From: Gloeocapsopsis crepidinum LEGE 06123
Lineage (GTDB): Bacteria; Cyanobacteriota; Cyanobacteriia; Cyanobacteriales; Chroococcidiopsidaceae
Direction: 5' to 3'
DNA: 64,000 nt
Assembly (NCBI RefSeq): GCF_015207655.1
Contig: NZ_JADEWN010000010.1
Span: 1 to 64,000 of the forward strand
Positions 36,475 to 46,900 of the stretch are shown here, piece by piece. Position 1 is the first letter of the stretch, and every line of letters starts with the position of its first letter. The notes under the pieces are model-generated. The model worked only from the letters and a program-made list of their open reading frames with translations. It had not been told where the DNA came from and ran no database searches. The translations under genes and the position numbers were made by a program.

Positions 36475-37416
36475 CTACCCTTGCCAAGGAGTAACCTGCA
36501 ATATTCCATTGCGACCAAACACTACCCGAAACTGTGCGATCGCTTCTTGAACTGCATCTGAAGTTGTCACAGGATAAATAAGTAAATCAGGTAGTGGAGT
36601 TTGCTCAATTGCATCATTAGCGATGGCATCAATAGATCTGTATCCTACAATTGCTCCGTTAGCTGTGGCACTCACGCGATAAACCAAATCTTGCTGTACA
36701 GAGCGATTCCAAAGGCGATTGATCCGGTTGTAGAGCTTTTGTTGTGCAGATGCGATTTGTTCAGTATCAGCGATCGCAGTCACTAAATGATTGCTACTCG
36801 AACTTGATTGTGGTTGGGGTTCTTCGGGACGTCGAACTTCGGGAATGGGGACGAAAAAGAAAGCGATCGCAGCCAGCGCCAAACTCGAAACTCCGATAGC
36901 TGCTGGCACTGCTTGTTTAGTTAATTGTGGTGTATGTCCAGCGTAGCGCTTAGATACAGGAGCAAGCTGCAATGACATTGTGGGGATAGTCTGGCTATCT
37001 GCAAAGAATTGATCGACGGCTTCTACTAAATCAAACAGTTGCACTGTCGTCAACTCAATTGCGACAGGGACTTGAGTTGGATCTGAGCTAGGATTTGATT
37101 CGTTAGAATGGACAACTAACCGATGATGGCTGCGATCAATCTGTTGCAATTGCACTAATCCTGAGTTGCTATGCGCTTCAGGATGTGGAACTTTGCTTAA
37201 AAATTCTTGAGCGTAACCGCTAACAGTATTAACCAATCCCTCAAAAAAATCTCTTCCTCCCGTCAAAGGTTTAGCACCTGCTATATGACACTCTGCATTC
37301 ACAAGCATAGATATGACAGGTCTGACACTAGGAGATTGCTCACTTGGAGGATCGCCTAAACCTTCTACGAATAGAGTGCAATTTGGCAAACTGTACTTAC
37401 GTCGAATTGTCGTCAT
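36475..37416 (-). CDS. DUF4335 domain-containing protein
   Basis: 313 residues. The N-terminal domain begins TTIRRKYSLPNCTLFVEGLG, the typical opening of DUF4335, a cyanobacterial family. A single membrane segment (AIGVSSLALAAIAFFFVPIP, about 173-192) separates it from a C-terminal domain containing IAQFRVVFGRNGILQVTPW. Its start overlaps the end of the DUF3038 gene by 4 bp (ATGA), so the two are translationally coupled. No function is established that I know of. Confidence 0.88.
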   Translation of the reverse strand: MTTIRRKYSLPNCTLFVEGLGDPPSEQSPSVRPVISMLVNAECHIAGAKPLTGGRDFFEGLVNTVSGYAQEFLSKVPHPEAHSNSGLVQLQQIDRSHHRLVVHSNESNPSSDPTQVPVAIELTTVQLFDLVEAVDQFFADSQTIPTMSLQLAPVSKRYAGHTPQLTKQAVPAAIGVSSLALAAIAFFFVPIPEVRRPEEPQPQSSSSSNHLVTAIADTEQIASAQQKLYNRINRLWNRSVQQDLVYRVSATANGAIVGYRSIDAIANDAIEQTPLPDLLIYPVTTSDAVQEAIAQFRVVFGRNGILQVTPWQG

Positions 37417-38039
37417 TCTACTTCCCCATCAAACAAACTCATCCAAAGTCTTTGAGTTCCAGCAGTACCAGTACAAAAGAGTAATTGAGCTAACAAATTT
37501 AACGCGAGTTCATTTAATTTTTCATCTGAGTTGTAAGCTAAGACTCCTGAGCGTCGAGGGTTCATGCGACTACGAAAATGTGCCCGAAAGCGCTCTAAAT
37601 AGTGCGATAGGCGTAGGTTTTGTTCAAGGGGAATTTGCTTATCGCTCATTTGTTGATAAGCCAGCAATAATTGCCGTAGTAGAACTGTCAAGCGTCTTGC
37701 CAGGTGACAGGCAATGACAACAAGAGCTTTTGCCTCAACAATTCTTAAGGGACGGCGCGTATGTGCTCTTCGTAATGAATTTGTACTGCGCATTCGCCAC
37801 AAATTCACCCGATTTTTGATGATTTCTTGAAGTTCTAGTTCTCGTGCTACATCCAGAATAGCTTCAGAACCACCTATTTCTAAAGCTTCAATTGCTAGTA
37901 AAATCAAGTCAATTTGCAAACAGGTGCGACGCGGGCACCCTTTTTCTTCAATAGGTGGCTCAGGTAAATAATCCAAAATCAACGGATTTGACTGGATAGC
38001 AGCAGTGTCTATTGGTACTACACTCACAGAAGCATTCAT
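37413..38039 (-). CDS. DUF3038 domain-containing protein
   Basis: About 208 residues. The DUF3038 domain covers most of it: CPRRTCLQIDLILLAIEALE, then a helical, Arg-rich region (LWRMRSTNSLRRAHTRR). No membrane segment. The ATG at 38039 (MNASVSVVPI) is preferred; the frame continues upstream to a TTG at 38138 with unlikely sequence. The stop overlaps the DUF4335 start, and the constant pairing of the two families suggests a shared complex. Function unknown. Confidence 0.87.
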   Translation of the reverse strand: MNASVSVVPIDTAAIQSNPLILDYLPEPPIEEKGCPRRTCLQIDLILLAIEALEIGGSEAILDVARELELQEIIKNRVNLWRMRSTNSLRRAHTRRPLRIVEAKALVVIACHLARRLTVLLRQLLLAYQQMSDKQIPLEQNLRLSHYLERFRAHFRSRMNPRRSGVLAYNSDEKLNELALNLLAQLLFCTGTAGTQRLWMSLFDGEVE

Positions 38040-38520
38040 TTTAACAAGCGATCTCGGGTGAAGAGGAAATTTGGCATACAAACCTCCACTAGATTGCCAA
38101 ATTACAGGACAAAACGTCCACTTTTGGCACAGGGGCAAAATTCCCCTACTGGTTGAATTGACGGATCTTGAGTCAATTAGATCCTAACTTTCCAACAATT
38201 GGATAGGAGACTTAAGATTTTGTCTCCTGCAGTTCACAATCTAAATTGAGATTTAGTAGCTCTCAGTTTTAGAATCGTCTACTAAACTGCAAATGTCAGC
38301 AAGAGTTCAAATTTATCTAAATATCTAGTGTACGATTTTTCAGGCACTATTGAAGAATTACAAGTCAGGACTACAGCTTTGATTGAAATCCTCCATAGTA
38401 GATGGCGTTAAGCTAGCAGAACCTATATTTAACAACTTCGTCCTACTTAATAAAAGAAGTTGGCTCTTGTTAACAATGCTCAAATGCCACTTTACATTAA
38501 CTTACCTTGGCAACACGCTT
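38040..38520. other. Divergent spacer with three consecutive hairpins upstream of apt
   Basis: 480 bp between the DUF3038 gene and apt. Three perfect inverted repeats lie side by side: GGATCT/AGATCC (38163-38184, 10-nt loop), TCCAA/TTGGA (38191-38203, 3-nt loop), and AGGAGAC/GTCTCCT (38205-38228, 10-nt loop). The last is not followed by a T-run. An open frame extending apt upstream to 38383 lies within this spacer but is not expected to be translated, because the Apt family starts at 38521. Confidence 0.5.
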
Positions 38521-39042
38521 ATGGATCTCAAGTCCTTAATTCGTGATATTCCCGATTTTCCTAAACCTGGAATTTTATTTCGAGATATTACAACTCTTTT
38601 ACGCGATGCAGATGGATTGCGTTACACAATTGACTCCCTAACTGACAAGTTTCTAGCAGCAGAGCTGAAAGCAAATTATGTTGTAGGTATGGAGTCGCGT
38701 GGCTTTATTATTGGCGCGCCTTTAGCTTATAAATTAGGTGCTGGCTTTATTCCAGTGCGTAAACCTGGTAAATTACCTTCTTCGGTTCATGCTGTAGAGT
38801 ATCAACTAGAGTACGGGATGGATCGGCTTGAGGTTCATCAAGATGCTTTACAGCCAGGTAGCCCAGTTTTAATCGTTGATGATTTACTGGCTACTGGAGG
38901 AACTGCAAGTGCAACCGCAAAATTAGTACAACAAATCGGCTGCCAATTGATTGGCTTTGGGTTTATTATCGAGCTACGAGATTTACAAGGACGGAAACAG
39001 TTGCCTGATAGTGTACCAGTCTTTTCACTCGTTGAATATTGA
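38521..39042 (+). CDS. apt: Adenine phosphoribosyltransferase
   Basis: 173 residues, the normal family length. It salvages adenine to AMP using PRPP. The PRPP-binding loop is [16 protein letters not shown] near residues 119-134; the N terminus [20 protein letters not shown] and [16 protein letters not shown] are Apt hallmarks. The frame extends 46 codons upstream to 38383, but the ATG at 38521 matches the family start. Confidence 0.96.
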   Translation: MDLKSLIRDIPDFPKPGILFRDITTLLRDADGLRYTIDSLTDKFLAAELKANYVVGMESRGFIIGAPLAYKLGAGFIPVRKPGKLPSSVHAVEYQLEYGMDRLEVHQDALQPGSPVLIVDDLLATGGTASATAKLVQQIGCQLIGFGFIIELRDLQGRKQLPDSVPVFSLVEY

Positions 39043-39098
39043 TAGCACGAACGATATTGTTTTAAATTCACTCAGGCTAACTAACTGCGGATTGCGAT

Positions 39099-40145
39099 AT
39101 GACTTTGAGTAGGGGTTCTTCGATTACAGGCTGGGGCTGGCTGAATAGGTTAGTTGATGGTGAAACGGTTGTTTATGTCGTTAAGCGTCTATTACAGGCA
39201 CTACTAACGCTATTACTGGCATCAGCGCTGTCTTTTTTTATTATTCAACTTGCTCCTGGTGATTATCTCGATACACTGCGGCAGAATCCTCAAATCTCAC
39301 CAGAACGGATTGAAGAACTACGCCAGCAATTTGGCTTGGATCGATCTTGGTTTGAGCAGTATGGGCGCTGGCTGTGGCGAATAGTTACGCGAGGTGATTT
39401 TGGCACAAGTTTTGTGTATCAGCGATCTGTCGCTTCGTTATTGTGGGAGCGTATTGGTGCAACTTTGTTACTAGCGCTCGCTTCTTTGATATTGACTTGG
39501 GCGATCGCTATTCCACTTGGTATTATTGCCGCTGTCAAACAAAATCACTGGGTGGATCGTCTCTTACAAGTTATTAGTTATACCGGACAAGGGTTTCCGA
39601 GCTTTATTACTGCTCTGCTACTTTTGATTCTTGCCCAAAACACATCGCCACTTTTCCCTGTTGGTGGAATGACGAGTATTAACCATGCTGACCTTTCTCC
39701 ATTGGGAAAAATCTTAGACATTGGTTGGCACATGATTTTACCAACTATCGCCTTAAGTATTACCAGTTTTGCTGGTTTGCAGCGCATTACCAGAGGCGAA
39801 TTATTAGATGTTTTGCGACAAGACTATATTCAAACTGCCCGTGCTAAAGGACTTCCAGAAAACCGCGTTATTTATGTTCATGCCTTACGCAATGCAGTCA
39901 ATCCACTCATTACAATTTTGGGGTTTGAACTAGCAAGTTTATTAAGTGGTGCATTTATTGCGGAGTTTTTCTTCAATTGGCCTGGCTTGGGACGACTTAT
40001 TCTCCAAGCCGTTTTAGCACAGGATTTGTATTTAGTTATGGCAAGCTTGACTATGGGTGCTGTCATGCTAATTGTTGGTAATTTAATGGCAGATCTCTTG
40101 CTGAAGGCTGTAGATCCAAGAATTCGTTTAGAAAATATAAATTAA
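39099..40145 (+). CDS. ABC transporter permease, DppB/OppB family
   Basis: 348 residues with six membrane helices. The N-terminal helix and TIGR-type signature (RLLQALLTLLLASALSFFII; LAPGDYLDTLRQNPQISPE; LRQQFGLD) identify the peptide/nickel permease family, and the coupling loop is ARAKGLPENRVIYVHALRNA. It normally works with a second permease (DppC), ATPases and a binding protein, none of which lie here; scattered subunits are usual in cyanobacteria. The substrate cannot be assigned. It lies 56 bp after apt, in the same direction. Confidence 0.92.
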   Translation: MTLSRGSSITGWGWLNRLVDGETVVYVVKRLLQALLTLLLASALSFFIIQLAPGDYLDTLRQNPQISPERIEELRQQFGLDRSWFEQYGRWLWRIVTRGDFGTSFVYQRSVASLLWERIGATLLLALASLILTWAIAIPLGIIAAVKQNHWVDRLLQVISYTGQGFPSFITALLLLILAQNTSPLFPVGGMTSINHADLSPLGKILDIGWHMILPTIALSITSFAGLQRITRGELLDVLRQDYIQTARAKGLPENRVIYVHALRNAVNPLITILGFELASLLSGAFIAEFFFNWPGLGRLILQAVLAQDLYLVMASLTMGAVMLIVGNLMADLLLKAVDPRIRLENIN

Positions 40146-40208
40146 ACCAATCTAGAGTTACGAGTCAAAAATACTTTGACAGTCTAAGATAGCTCCTTAG
40201 TATCGCTT

Positions 40209-40496
40209 ATGTCGCAAATATATTATCTCATCCGCTCTAGAGCCGACGGACGCTATCTTGTCGCCCACCCCCGTGTCACAAGTAGTGCAGAAAACGGTTA
40301 TTTGTTGATGTTTCGTGAGGATTTTGATGCACTCAGCTATCTTAATACTCACGGGGCAGACGTAGCGAACCAATTTGCTGTAGAATCAGTTGCTGAAAGT
40401 CAAATCGGTAGTCTACTTCAAAGATGGGGCTTTTTCGGCGTAGGTATTGTGCAAGACCCTTTGTTGCCTAGAGTAGAGTTCTTAACTAACTTCTAG
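40209..40496 (+). CDS. Small conserved-looking hypothetical protein
   Basis: 95 residues, no signal peptide or membrane segment. Mixed alpha/beta composition with a high share of aromatic residues. I do not recognise a domain. The start codon is ATG; no strong ribosome-binding site precedes it. It lies 63 bp after the permease gene in the same direction and could be part of the same transcript. Codon use resembles its neighbours. Confidence 0.65.
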   Translation: MSQIYYLIRSRADGRYLVAHPRVTSSAENGYLLMFREDFDALSYLNTHGADVANQFAVESVAESQIGSLLQRWGFFGVGIVQDPLLPRVEFLTNF

Positions 40497-40651
40497 GCTG
40501 CAACTCGCCGATTAACATATCTATCTTGCTGTAGATGTATCTAAAGAAACAATTCAAGATACAACTACTAGTAGTTGTATAGGATTGTGCTTAGTCTTAT
40601 CCTGTTAATAACCTACTAATAGTCAATCGCTACAACCAGGAGAAACTTGGT

Positions 40652-41026
40652 ATGCGCTCTATTCGTTTTAAATTCTCTGCTTTGCGTCCAGTTCGTGTTT
40701 TGATGGCTATCTGTGCTTGCGTTTTTTTAGTATTCTCTAGCGCTGCACCTGCCCTAAGTGGTACTGAGACTCCACAGCCGAATGCTGCTCCCAGCGCACC
40801 TCAACAAGGTGAGGCAAATCTTACATCAATTGAAAAAGAAGCCCAAAAAGCAGCAATGGACGATCCCTATTCTCGAAAAGAGACTCAAGTCAAAGCCAAT
40901 GAAGGTCTCAATGAAATTCAAGGCGCTGCTGATGCCGAGAAGATGAGTCGCCCAGAAAATGCTCAGGCAACGTCAGTTGAAGAAAATTCAAAGAGTTTCC
41001 TAGAAGCTTTGACAGGGAAAAAATAG
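40652..41026 (+). CDS. Small secreted protein, hydrophilic and helical
   Basis: 124 residues. A signal peptide (VLMAICACVFLVFSSAAPAL, about 17-36) with an Ala-rich cleavage region is followed by a charged, Gln/Ala/Glu-rich, cysteine-free mature part of about 85 residues. It resembles small cyanobacterial exported proteins sometimes labelled low-temperature-induced, but I cannot confirm that. A CAGGAG ribosome-binding site precedes the ATG, and a strong terminator follows about 55 bp after the stop, so it is probably well expressed as a short unit. Confidence 0.7.
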   Translation: MRSIRFKFSALRPVRVLMAICACVFLVFSSAAPALSGTETPQPNAAPSAPQQGEANLTSIEKEAQKAAMDDPYSRKETQVKANEGLNEIQGAADAEKMSRPENAQATSVEENSKSFLEALTGKK

Positions 41027-41080
41027 CAATTAAGTTAACTTAGCTCTAGCTTAGTTGTTTAGTGGTCATCACCTTACAGT

Positions 41081-41112
41081 AAAAAGGGTAGAAAGATCTT
41101 TCTACCCTTTTT
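41081..41112 (+). terminator. Strong intrinsic terminator
   Basis: A perfect 32-bp palindrome whose two 16-nt arms meet without a spacer (41081-41096 and 41097-41112; the core arm is GGGTAGAAAGA). It begins with an A-run and ends with a T-run, so it can act on both strands. It closes the small secreted protein gene. Confidence 0.85.
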
Positions 41113-41140
41113 TGGTTTTAAAGTTAAAGAGATACACAGC

Positions 41141-41173
41141 AAAAAAGGGCTAACCTGTGTTTTTGGTTAACCC
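41141..41173 (-). terminator. Intrinsic terminator of the ycf46-ycf35 unit
   Basis: On the minus strand GGGTTAACC (41173-41165) pairs with GGTTAGCCC (41155-41147) with one G-U pair, followed by TTTTTT (41146-41141). It lies 27 bp beyond the stop of the DUF1257 gene and faces the terminator at 41081-41112. Confidence 0.75.
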
Positions 41174-41199
41174 ACATGCTTGGGAACGCGTTGTGCAAT

Positions 41200-41550
41200 T
41201 TATTGCAATACCAACTTAACATTGGCATTTTGTAAGCCGCGTTGCTTAACTTCAGCTAAGGTTTTGTTGACAGCGTACTTTTGATTAATCGAGTTGATTA
41301 ACTCAGTTTGATTGTGCTTTTTAGCAACGCCCCAAAGGTCAGCAATTAAGTCGAAAGAACCATCGCTATTGCGAGACCAACCGAGGTCATACTCACCTTC
41401 TAATACTGCAACTAAGTCGGCACGGACGCGCTGACCATTGTAGCCACGTACATCTGCTTCTGTTTTGGTGGTGATACCTAGATCGCGCAGGGAAGCTTTG
41501 AGGATTTCTACATCGGTAATTTTGGTGCGCAGGGTGCTAAAGTGAGACAT
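41200..41550 (-). CDS. ycf35: DUF1257 (Ycf35) family protein
   Basis: 116 residues, the length of the Ycf35 family conserved in cyanobacteria and some algal plastids. The N terminus MSHFSTLRTKITDVEILKAS and the domain with DLGWSRNSDGSFDLIADLWG are characteristic. There is no known enzyme motif. A strong AGGAGGA ribosome-binding site precedes the ATG. It follows ycf46 by 145 bp, probably in one transcript, with a terminator downstream. Confidence 0.9.
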   Translation of the reverse strand: MSHFSTLRTKITDVEILKASLRDLGITTKTEADVRGYNGQRVRADLVAVLEGEYDLGWSRNSDGSFDLIADLWGVAKKHNQTELINSINQKYAVNKTLAEVKQRGLQNANVKLVLQ

Positions 41551-41695
41551 TCTGGTTTCCTCCTAAAGGGATTGAGAAAAACAACGTTTGGGATCGCGAA
41601 GATGCCGCTTTGGTTTTGGGAAGTTGTCATTGCGGCCTTGAACTAACTGCTAGCAATTGCTAGCCTTTCCTCCTGTTGGTAGCAGGAGAAAGCTT

Positions 41696-43207
41696 TTAAA
41701 ACTCCATACGCTGGTATTCAGCGACGGAGGCTGCTGCGGGTCGTGCGCGCTGCCTTGCCCAATCTCTTAGAGCCGTTACCTGCTCAGTCATGGTTCGTGA
41801 TAGTGGCAGCGTAGCTTTAATCGCAGCAATAATGTCAAGTTGCGTAAACTCGCGATCTTGGGCGAAGGCTTCGTACATCGCAGCAATCAACGCTTGCTCG
41901 ATTTCTGCGCCAGAAAATCCATCAGCAACCTTTGCAAGTTGCTCAAGATCAAATCGCGAAATATCTCGTTTACGCTTAATAAGGTGAATTTGGAAAATCT
42001 CTTTACGCTCCTCGGCATTGGGGAGATCTACAAAGAAAATCTCATCGAAACGACCTTTCCTTAAAAATTCTCCTGGTAGACGTTCTACTCGGTTGGCAGT
42101 TGCCATTACAAATACAGGAGACGTTTTTTCTTGCATCCAGGTGAGGAAAGAACCAAAGATTCGGCTAGATGTACCGCCGTCAGAGTCAGCAGAACCTGTA
42201 CCACCAGCAAAGGCTTTGTCAAGTTCGTCTATGAAGAGAATCGCTGGTGAAATTGATTCGGCTGTTTTTAACGCATTACGTAAGTTTGCTTCAGATCGTC
42301 CTACCATAGAGCCATCATAAACTCTACCCATATCAAGGCGGAGTAAAGGTAAACCCCAAAGCCGAGATGTCGTTTTGGCAATTAATGACTTACCGCAGCC
42401 AGGTACTCCTAGAATCAGCATTCCTTTAGGCTGAGGTAATCCATATTCTCTCGCTCTTTCTGTAAAAGCATTAGAGCGTTGTTTTAACCATCTTTTAAGT
42501 TCCTCTAAGCCTCCCACCGCTTCTAGAGTTTCGTCTTCTTCAATAAACTCTAGAATTCCGTTACGGCGAATCAACTGCTTTTTCTCCGATAGAACGATAT
42601 CTACTTCGTTCTCAGTTAGCTGGCCTTTGGTATAAACTTGCGCTTTTCGGTAAACTTTTTCTGCTTCGTCTCTAGTTAGACCTAGCGCTGCTTTCAGTAA
42701 CTTTTCTCTAGCTTCGGTGCTGAGCCTACGGTTGCGGCTTTGCTCTAGTTGTCGTGACAAAACATCATTGAGTTCTGTCATATCCGGAAGTGCGAAATCA
42801 AGAACGACGACTTCCTTTTCTAACTCAATAGGAATTTGTTGTAACGGAGACATCAAAATAATGGTTTTCTGCGTGCCCTTGAAACTCGCGATCGCATCTC
42901 TCAACCATCGTGTTGTTGCCGGCGAGTCAATAAAAGGATGTAAATCTTTGAAAATAAATATACTTGCTTCTCTTTGACGAATTACCCACTCAACAGCTGC
43001 TTCAGGCGATACAGTATTATGCTGTGTAATGTTCCTGGGTTGACCATACTCAACAATACCGTGGGTAACTGTCCATACAAATATTCGCCGTTGTGGCCGC
43101 ATTTGAGCGATCATCGATATTGCCTGCTCAGCCCGTTCTTCCTCGGAGGTTACAAGGTAGATTAGAGGGTATTGAGCTTGTATTAAGACGTTTAGCTCTT
43201 CTTTCAT
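41696..43207 (-). CDS. ycf46: AAA ATPase Ycf46
   Basis: 503 residues. The N-terminal half (ELNVLIQAQYPLIYLVTSEE onward) is the Ycf46-specific region. The C-terminal AAA module has Walker A GVPGCGKS near residue 267, Walker B ILFIDELDKAF, sensor-1 VFVMATANRVERLP and the arginine-finger region GEFLRKGRFDEIFFVD. The family occurs in cyanobacteria and red-algal plastids and has been linked to stress and inorganic-carbon responses. A ribbon-helix-helix gene sits 75 bp upstream, ycf35 downstream, all on the minus strand. Confidence 0.93.
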   Translation of the reverse strand: MKEELNVLIQAQYPLIYLVTSEEERAEQAISMIAQMRPQRRIFVWTVTHGIVEYGQPRNITQHNTVSPEAAVEWVIRQREASIFIFKDLHPFIDSPATTRWLRDAIASFKGTQKTIILMSPLQQIPIELEKEVVVLDFALPDMTELNDVLSRQLEQSRNRRLSTEAREKLLKAALGLTRDEAEKVYRKAQVYTKGQLTENEVDIVLSEKKQLIRRNGILEFIEEDETLEAVGGLEELKRWLKQRSNAFTERAREYGLPQPKGMLILGVPGCGKSLIAKTTSRLWGLPLLRLDMGRVYDGSMVGRSEANLRNALKTAESISPAILFIDELDKAFAGGTGSADSDGGTSSRIFGSFLTWMQEKTSPVFVMATANRVERLPGEFLRKGRFDEIFFVDLPNAEERKEIFQIHLIKRKRDISRFDLEQLAKVADGFSGAEIEQALIAAMYEAFAQDREFTQLDIIAAIKATLPLSRTMTEQVTALRDWARQRARPAAASVAEYQRMEF

Positions 43208-43282
43208 TGCCGTCGACCTACTTGGAACCTTAAGTTGATGCAGACAAAAATCTGGAATTTTAACTACTCAGTCTTCAATCCC

Positions 43283-43618
43283 TTAACAGGGTACTAGCTC
43301 TTCACCTTGTGGACTTGCTCCTACTTGAGGTACCTGCTCCACAGGGATTTCTTCTCCGATCCCAGGTTGCTCGCCTACCGGAACCATCTCACCGTCACGC
43401 ATCACAAGCGATGTTTCGCACTCTGGGCAATGGTATAGTCGATGGTTTCTACCATGCTTTGCTTCTACTTCTTCAACCACGTCGGAATGGTTGAGATAAA
43501 AAACGATTGCTTTTTCTGCAAGATCGGACATTGGTTCTAAATCTATTGCGGATCGAATTTTTAATTTTCGATGCAATTCCGGCGACAAATACAAAGTAAC
43601 TTTTTGCTTAGCTTGCAT
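43283..43618 (-). CDS. Ribbon-helix-helix-like protein with C-terminal CxxC
   Basis: 111 residues. The N terminus (QKVTLYLSPELHRKLKIRSA; LEPMSDLAEKAIVFYL, about 5-43) has the strand-helix-helix pattern of Arc/CopG-type DNA-binding proteins. A His/Cys-rich stretch (HGRNHRLYHCPEC, Cys64 and Cys67) may bind a metal, and the acidic Pro/Glu-rich tail ends in another cysteine. It lies directly ahead of ycf46 and may control this unit. A promoter-like TTGACA with 17-bp spacing lies upstream. DNA binding is inferred, not shown. Confidence 0.75.
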   Translation of the reverse strand: MQAKQKVTLYLSPELHRKLKIRSAIDLEPMSDLAEKAIVFYLNHSDVVEEVEAKHGRNHRLYHCPECETSLVMRDGEMVPVGEQPGIGEEIPVEQVPQVGASPQGEELVPC

Positions 43619-43654
43619 ATAACTCTTGAGTGGTCTTACCCGGGTATGTTTATC

Positions 43655-43683
43655 ACGTTATCGACTTTATCATTAGTTGTCAA
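43655..43683 (-). promoter_or_regulatory. Promoter-like elements upstream of the RHH-ycf46-ycf35 unit
   Basis: On the minus strand TTGACA (43683-43678) is followed after exactly 17 nt by TAACGT (43660-43655), about 37 nt before the RHH start codon. The -35 element is perfect and the -10 is weak. An AAAACGTTTT palindrome lies just upstream, around 43691-43700, and could be an operator. Confidence 0.4.
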
Positions 43684-45130
<1,447 letters not shown>

Positions 45131-45224
45131 ACGTTAGGTGAGAAGTTAGGTTTCCTGAAGTCAGAATACTGACTAATCCTTGCCTCTCCCTAGCTGATAG
45201 CCCCTACTCCCTAGCCTCTAATAT

Positions 45225-46361
45225 ATGCGAATCGCCCTATTTACAGAAACCTTTTTGCCTAAGGTTGATGGCATTGTCACGCGCTTAAGCCATACCATTG
45301 ATCATCTCCAGCGTAATGGCAATCAAGTCATGGTGTTTGCACCTGATGGTGGAATTGCGGAATATAAAGGAGCTAAAGTACACGGTATTTCAGGCTTTCC
45401 CTTGCCACTGTATCCAGAGTTAAAACTGGCGCTACCTCGACCTGCAATTGGTCAGGCATTGGAACACTTTCAACCGGATCTAGTTCATGTTGTTAATCCT
45501 GCAGTTTTAGGTTTGGCTGGGTTATTTTACGCCAAAACCCTCAAAATTCCCTTGGTTGCTTCTTACCATACGCATTTGCCACAATATTTACAGCATTATG
45601 GTTTAGGAATGCTCGAAGGCTTTTTGTGGGAATTACTCAAAACAGGTCATAACCAAGCAGAAATTAATTTATGTACTTCGACCGCCATGATGCAAGAATT
45701 AGCTGCACATGGTATTGAGCGAGTAGCGTTGTGGCAAAAAGGTGTAGATACAGAACTATTTCATCCTGCTTTGGTAAGCAGAGAAATGCGATCGCATCTC
45801 AGTCAAGGTCATCCAGAAAGTCCTTTGTTACTCTATGTTGGGCGATTATCAGCAGAGAAGGAAATTGAACGCATTAAAGCCATCCTACTAGCAATTCCTG
45901 AAGCTCGTTTAGCATTAGTAGGAGATGGACCACATCGTTACGCTTTAGAAAAGTACTTTGCCCAAACACCTACTCATTTCGTAGGTTATTTAACTGGAAA
46001 AGATTTGGCTGCAGCGTTTGCTTCTGCGGATGCCTTCGTTTTTCCTTCTCGGACAGAAACATTGGGATTAGTACTACTGGAGGCAATGGCTGCAGGATGC
46101 CCTGTTGTAGCAGCTAATTCAGGGGGTATTCCAGATATTGTCACTTCAGATGTCAACGGTTATTTATTTGATCTTGATGACGATAATCAAGGAGCGATCG
46201 CTGCCACGAAGCGCTTACTAGAACAACAACAACAAAGAGAAATAATTCGCCAGAATGCCCGCACCGAAGCAGAACGTTGGAGTTGGGGCGCTGCTACGCG
46301 CCAGTTACAAGATTATTACACTAAAGTATCATCGCGGAACTTAGCTAGCTTGATTTGCTAA
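45225..46361 (+). CDS. sqdX: Sulfoquinovosyltransferase SqdX
   Basis: 378 residues, GT4 glycosyltransferase that moves sulfoquinovose from UDP to diacylglycerol in the membrane. N-terminal FTETFLPKVDGIVTRLSHTI, the acceptor-side HVVNPAVLGLAGL, and the donor-binding E-x7-E region (FPSRTETLGLVLLEAMAAG) are intact. Its position just after sqdB makes SqdX rather than another GT4 enzyme the likely identity; together they complete SQDG synthesis. Confidence 0.96.
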   Translation: MRIALFTETFLPKVDGIVTRLSHTIDHLQRNGNQVMVFAPDGGIAEYKGAKVHGISGFPLPLYPELKLALPRPAIGQALEHFQPDLVHVVNPAVLGLAGLFYAKTLKIPLVASYHTHLPQYLQHYGLGMLEGFLWELLKTGHNQAEINLCTSTAMMQELAAHGIERVALWQKGVDTELFHPALVSREMRSHLSQGHPESPLLLYVGRLSAEKEIERIKAILLAIPEARLALVGDGPHRYALEKYFAQTPTHFVGYLTGKDLAAAFASADAFVFPSRTETLGLVLLEAMAAGCPVVAANSGGIPDIVTSDVNGYLFDLDDDNQGAIAATKRLLEQQQQREIIRQNARTEAERWSWGAATRQLQDYYTKVSSRNLASLIC

Positions 46362-46386
46362 ACCTTGGCATCCTATCGTGATTAAT

Positions 46387-46650
46387 TTATGCTGAAGGAT
46401 TCTCGGAATCATCTTGAAAAGGATTTTCCCCAACACCCAGTTGCTTTTTCGTGCGTTTGAGATCCTTCCAAAGCGCATGAATTTGTTTGTATGACTCTTC
46501 AGGAGATATTTTCCCAGCAGTTTCTAGATTACAGATGTAGCTAACGCGCTGGGCAAACTCTTGGAGATTGGCATTAAAAATCAAATTCTCCGGCTTGACT
46601 TTGCCGTAATAGCGACTGCGCGGATAGAGAAAATCAGATTGGTTTACCAT
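46387..46650 (-). CDS. Small conserved cyanobacterial protein (possibly DUF7219)
   Basis: 87 residues. FLYPRSRYYG, ENLIFNANLQEFAQRVSYIC and SPEESYKQIHALWKDLKRTK recur, as I recall, in small cyanobacterial proteins of unknown function (possibly DUF7219). It is mostly helical, soluble, with no signal peptide. It is convergent with sqdX (25 bp between stops) and lies downstream of no recognisable operon partner. Confidence 0.75.
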   Translation of the reverse strand: MVNQSDFLYPRSRYYGKVKPENLIFNANLQEFAQRVSYICNLETAGKISPEESYKQIHALWKDLKRTKKQLGVGENPFQDDSENPSA

Positions 46651-46900
46651 CGCAGATCCTATTTTGCTAAACGCCCTTATCTATCTAACATCAAGTAAAG
46701 CAAACAACAATACGGATCTCACCTATAAATTGTTAGATCGCCGTCACTCTGATTGTTAGATTTTCATCAGTACTACTTAGTATATTGCAGGCTTGTTAAC
46801 CTTATCGTAACCAAAAGTTAACTTTTCCTTATCCTCAAAGTAGGAGACTTTCTAACAAAGTGTCTCTTCATTGGTTTCCTTTAGAGTCTAAAGTTTGCAT

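Noticed and set aside
38383-38520. 46-codon upstream extension of apt
   Set aside because: The enzyme family starts at 38521; the extension is unconserved and lies in the spacer.
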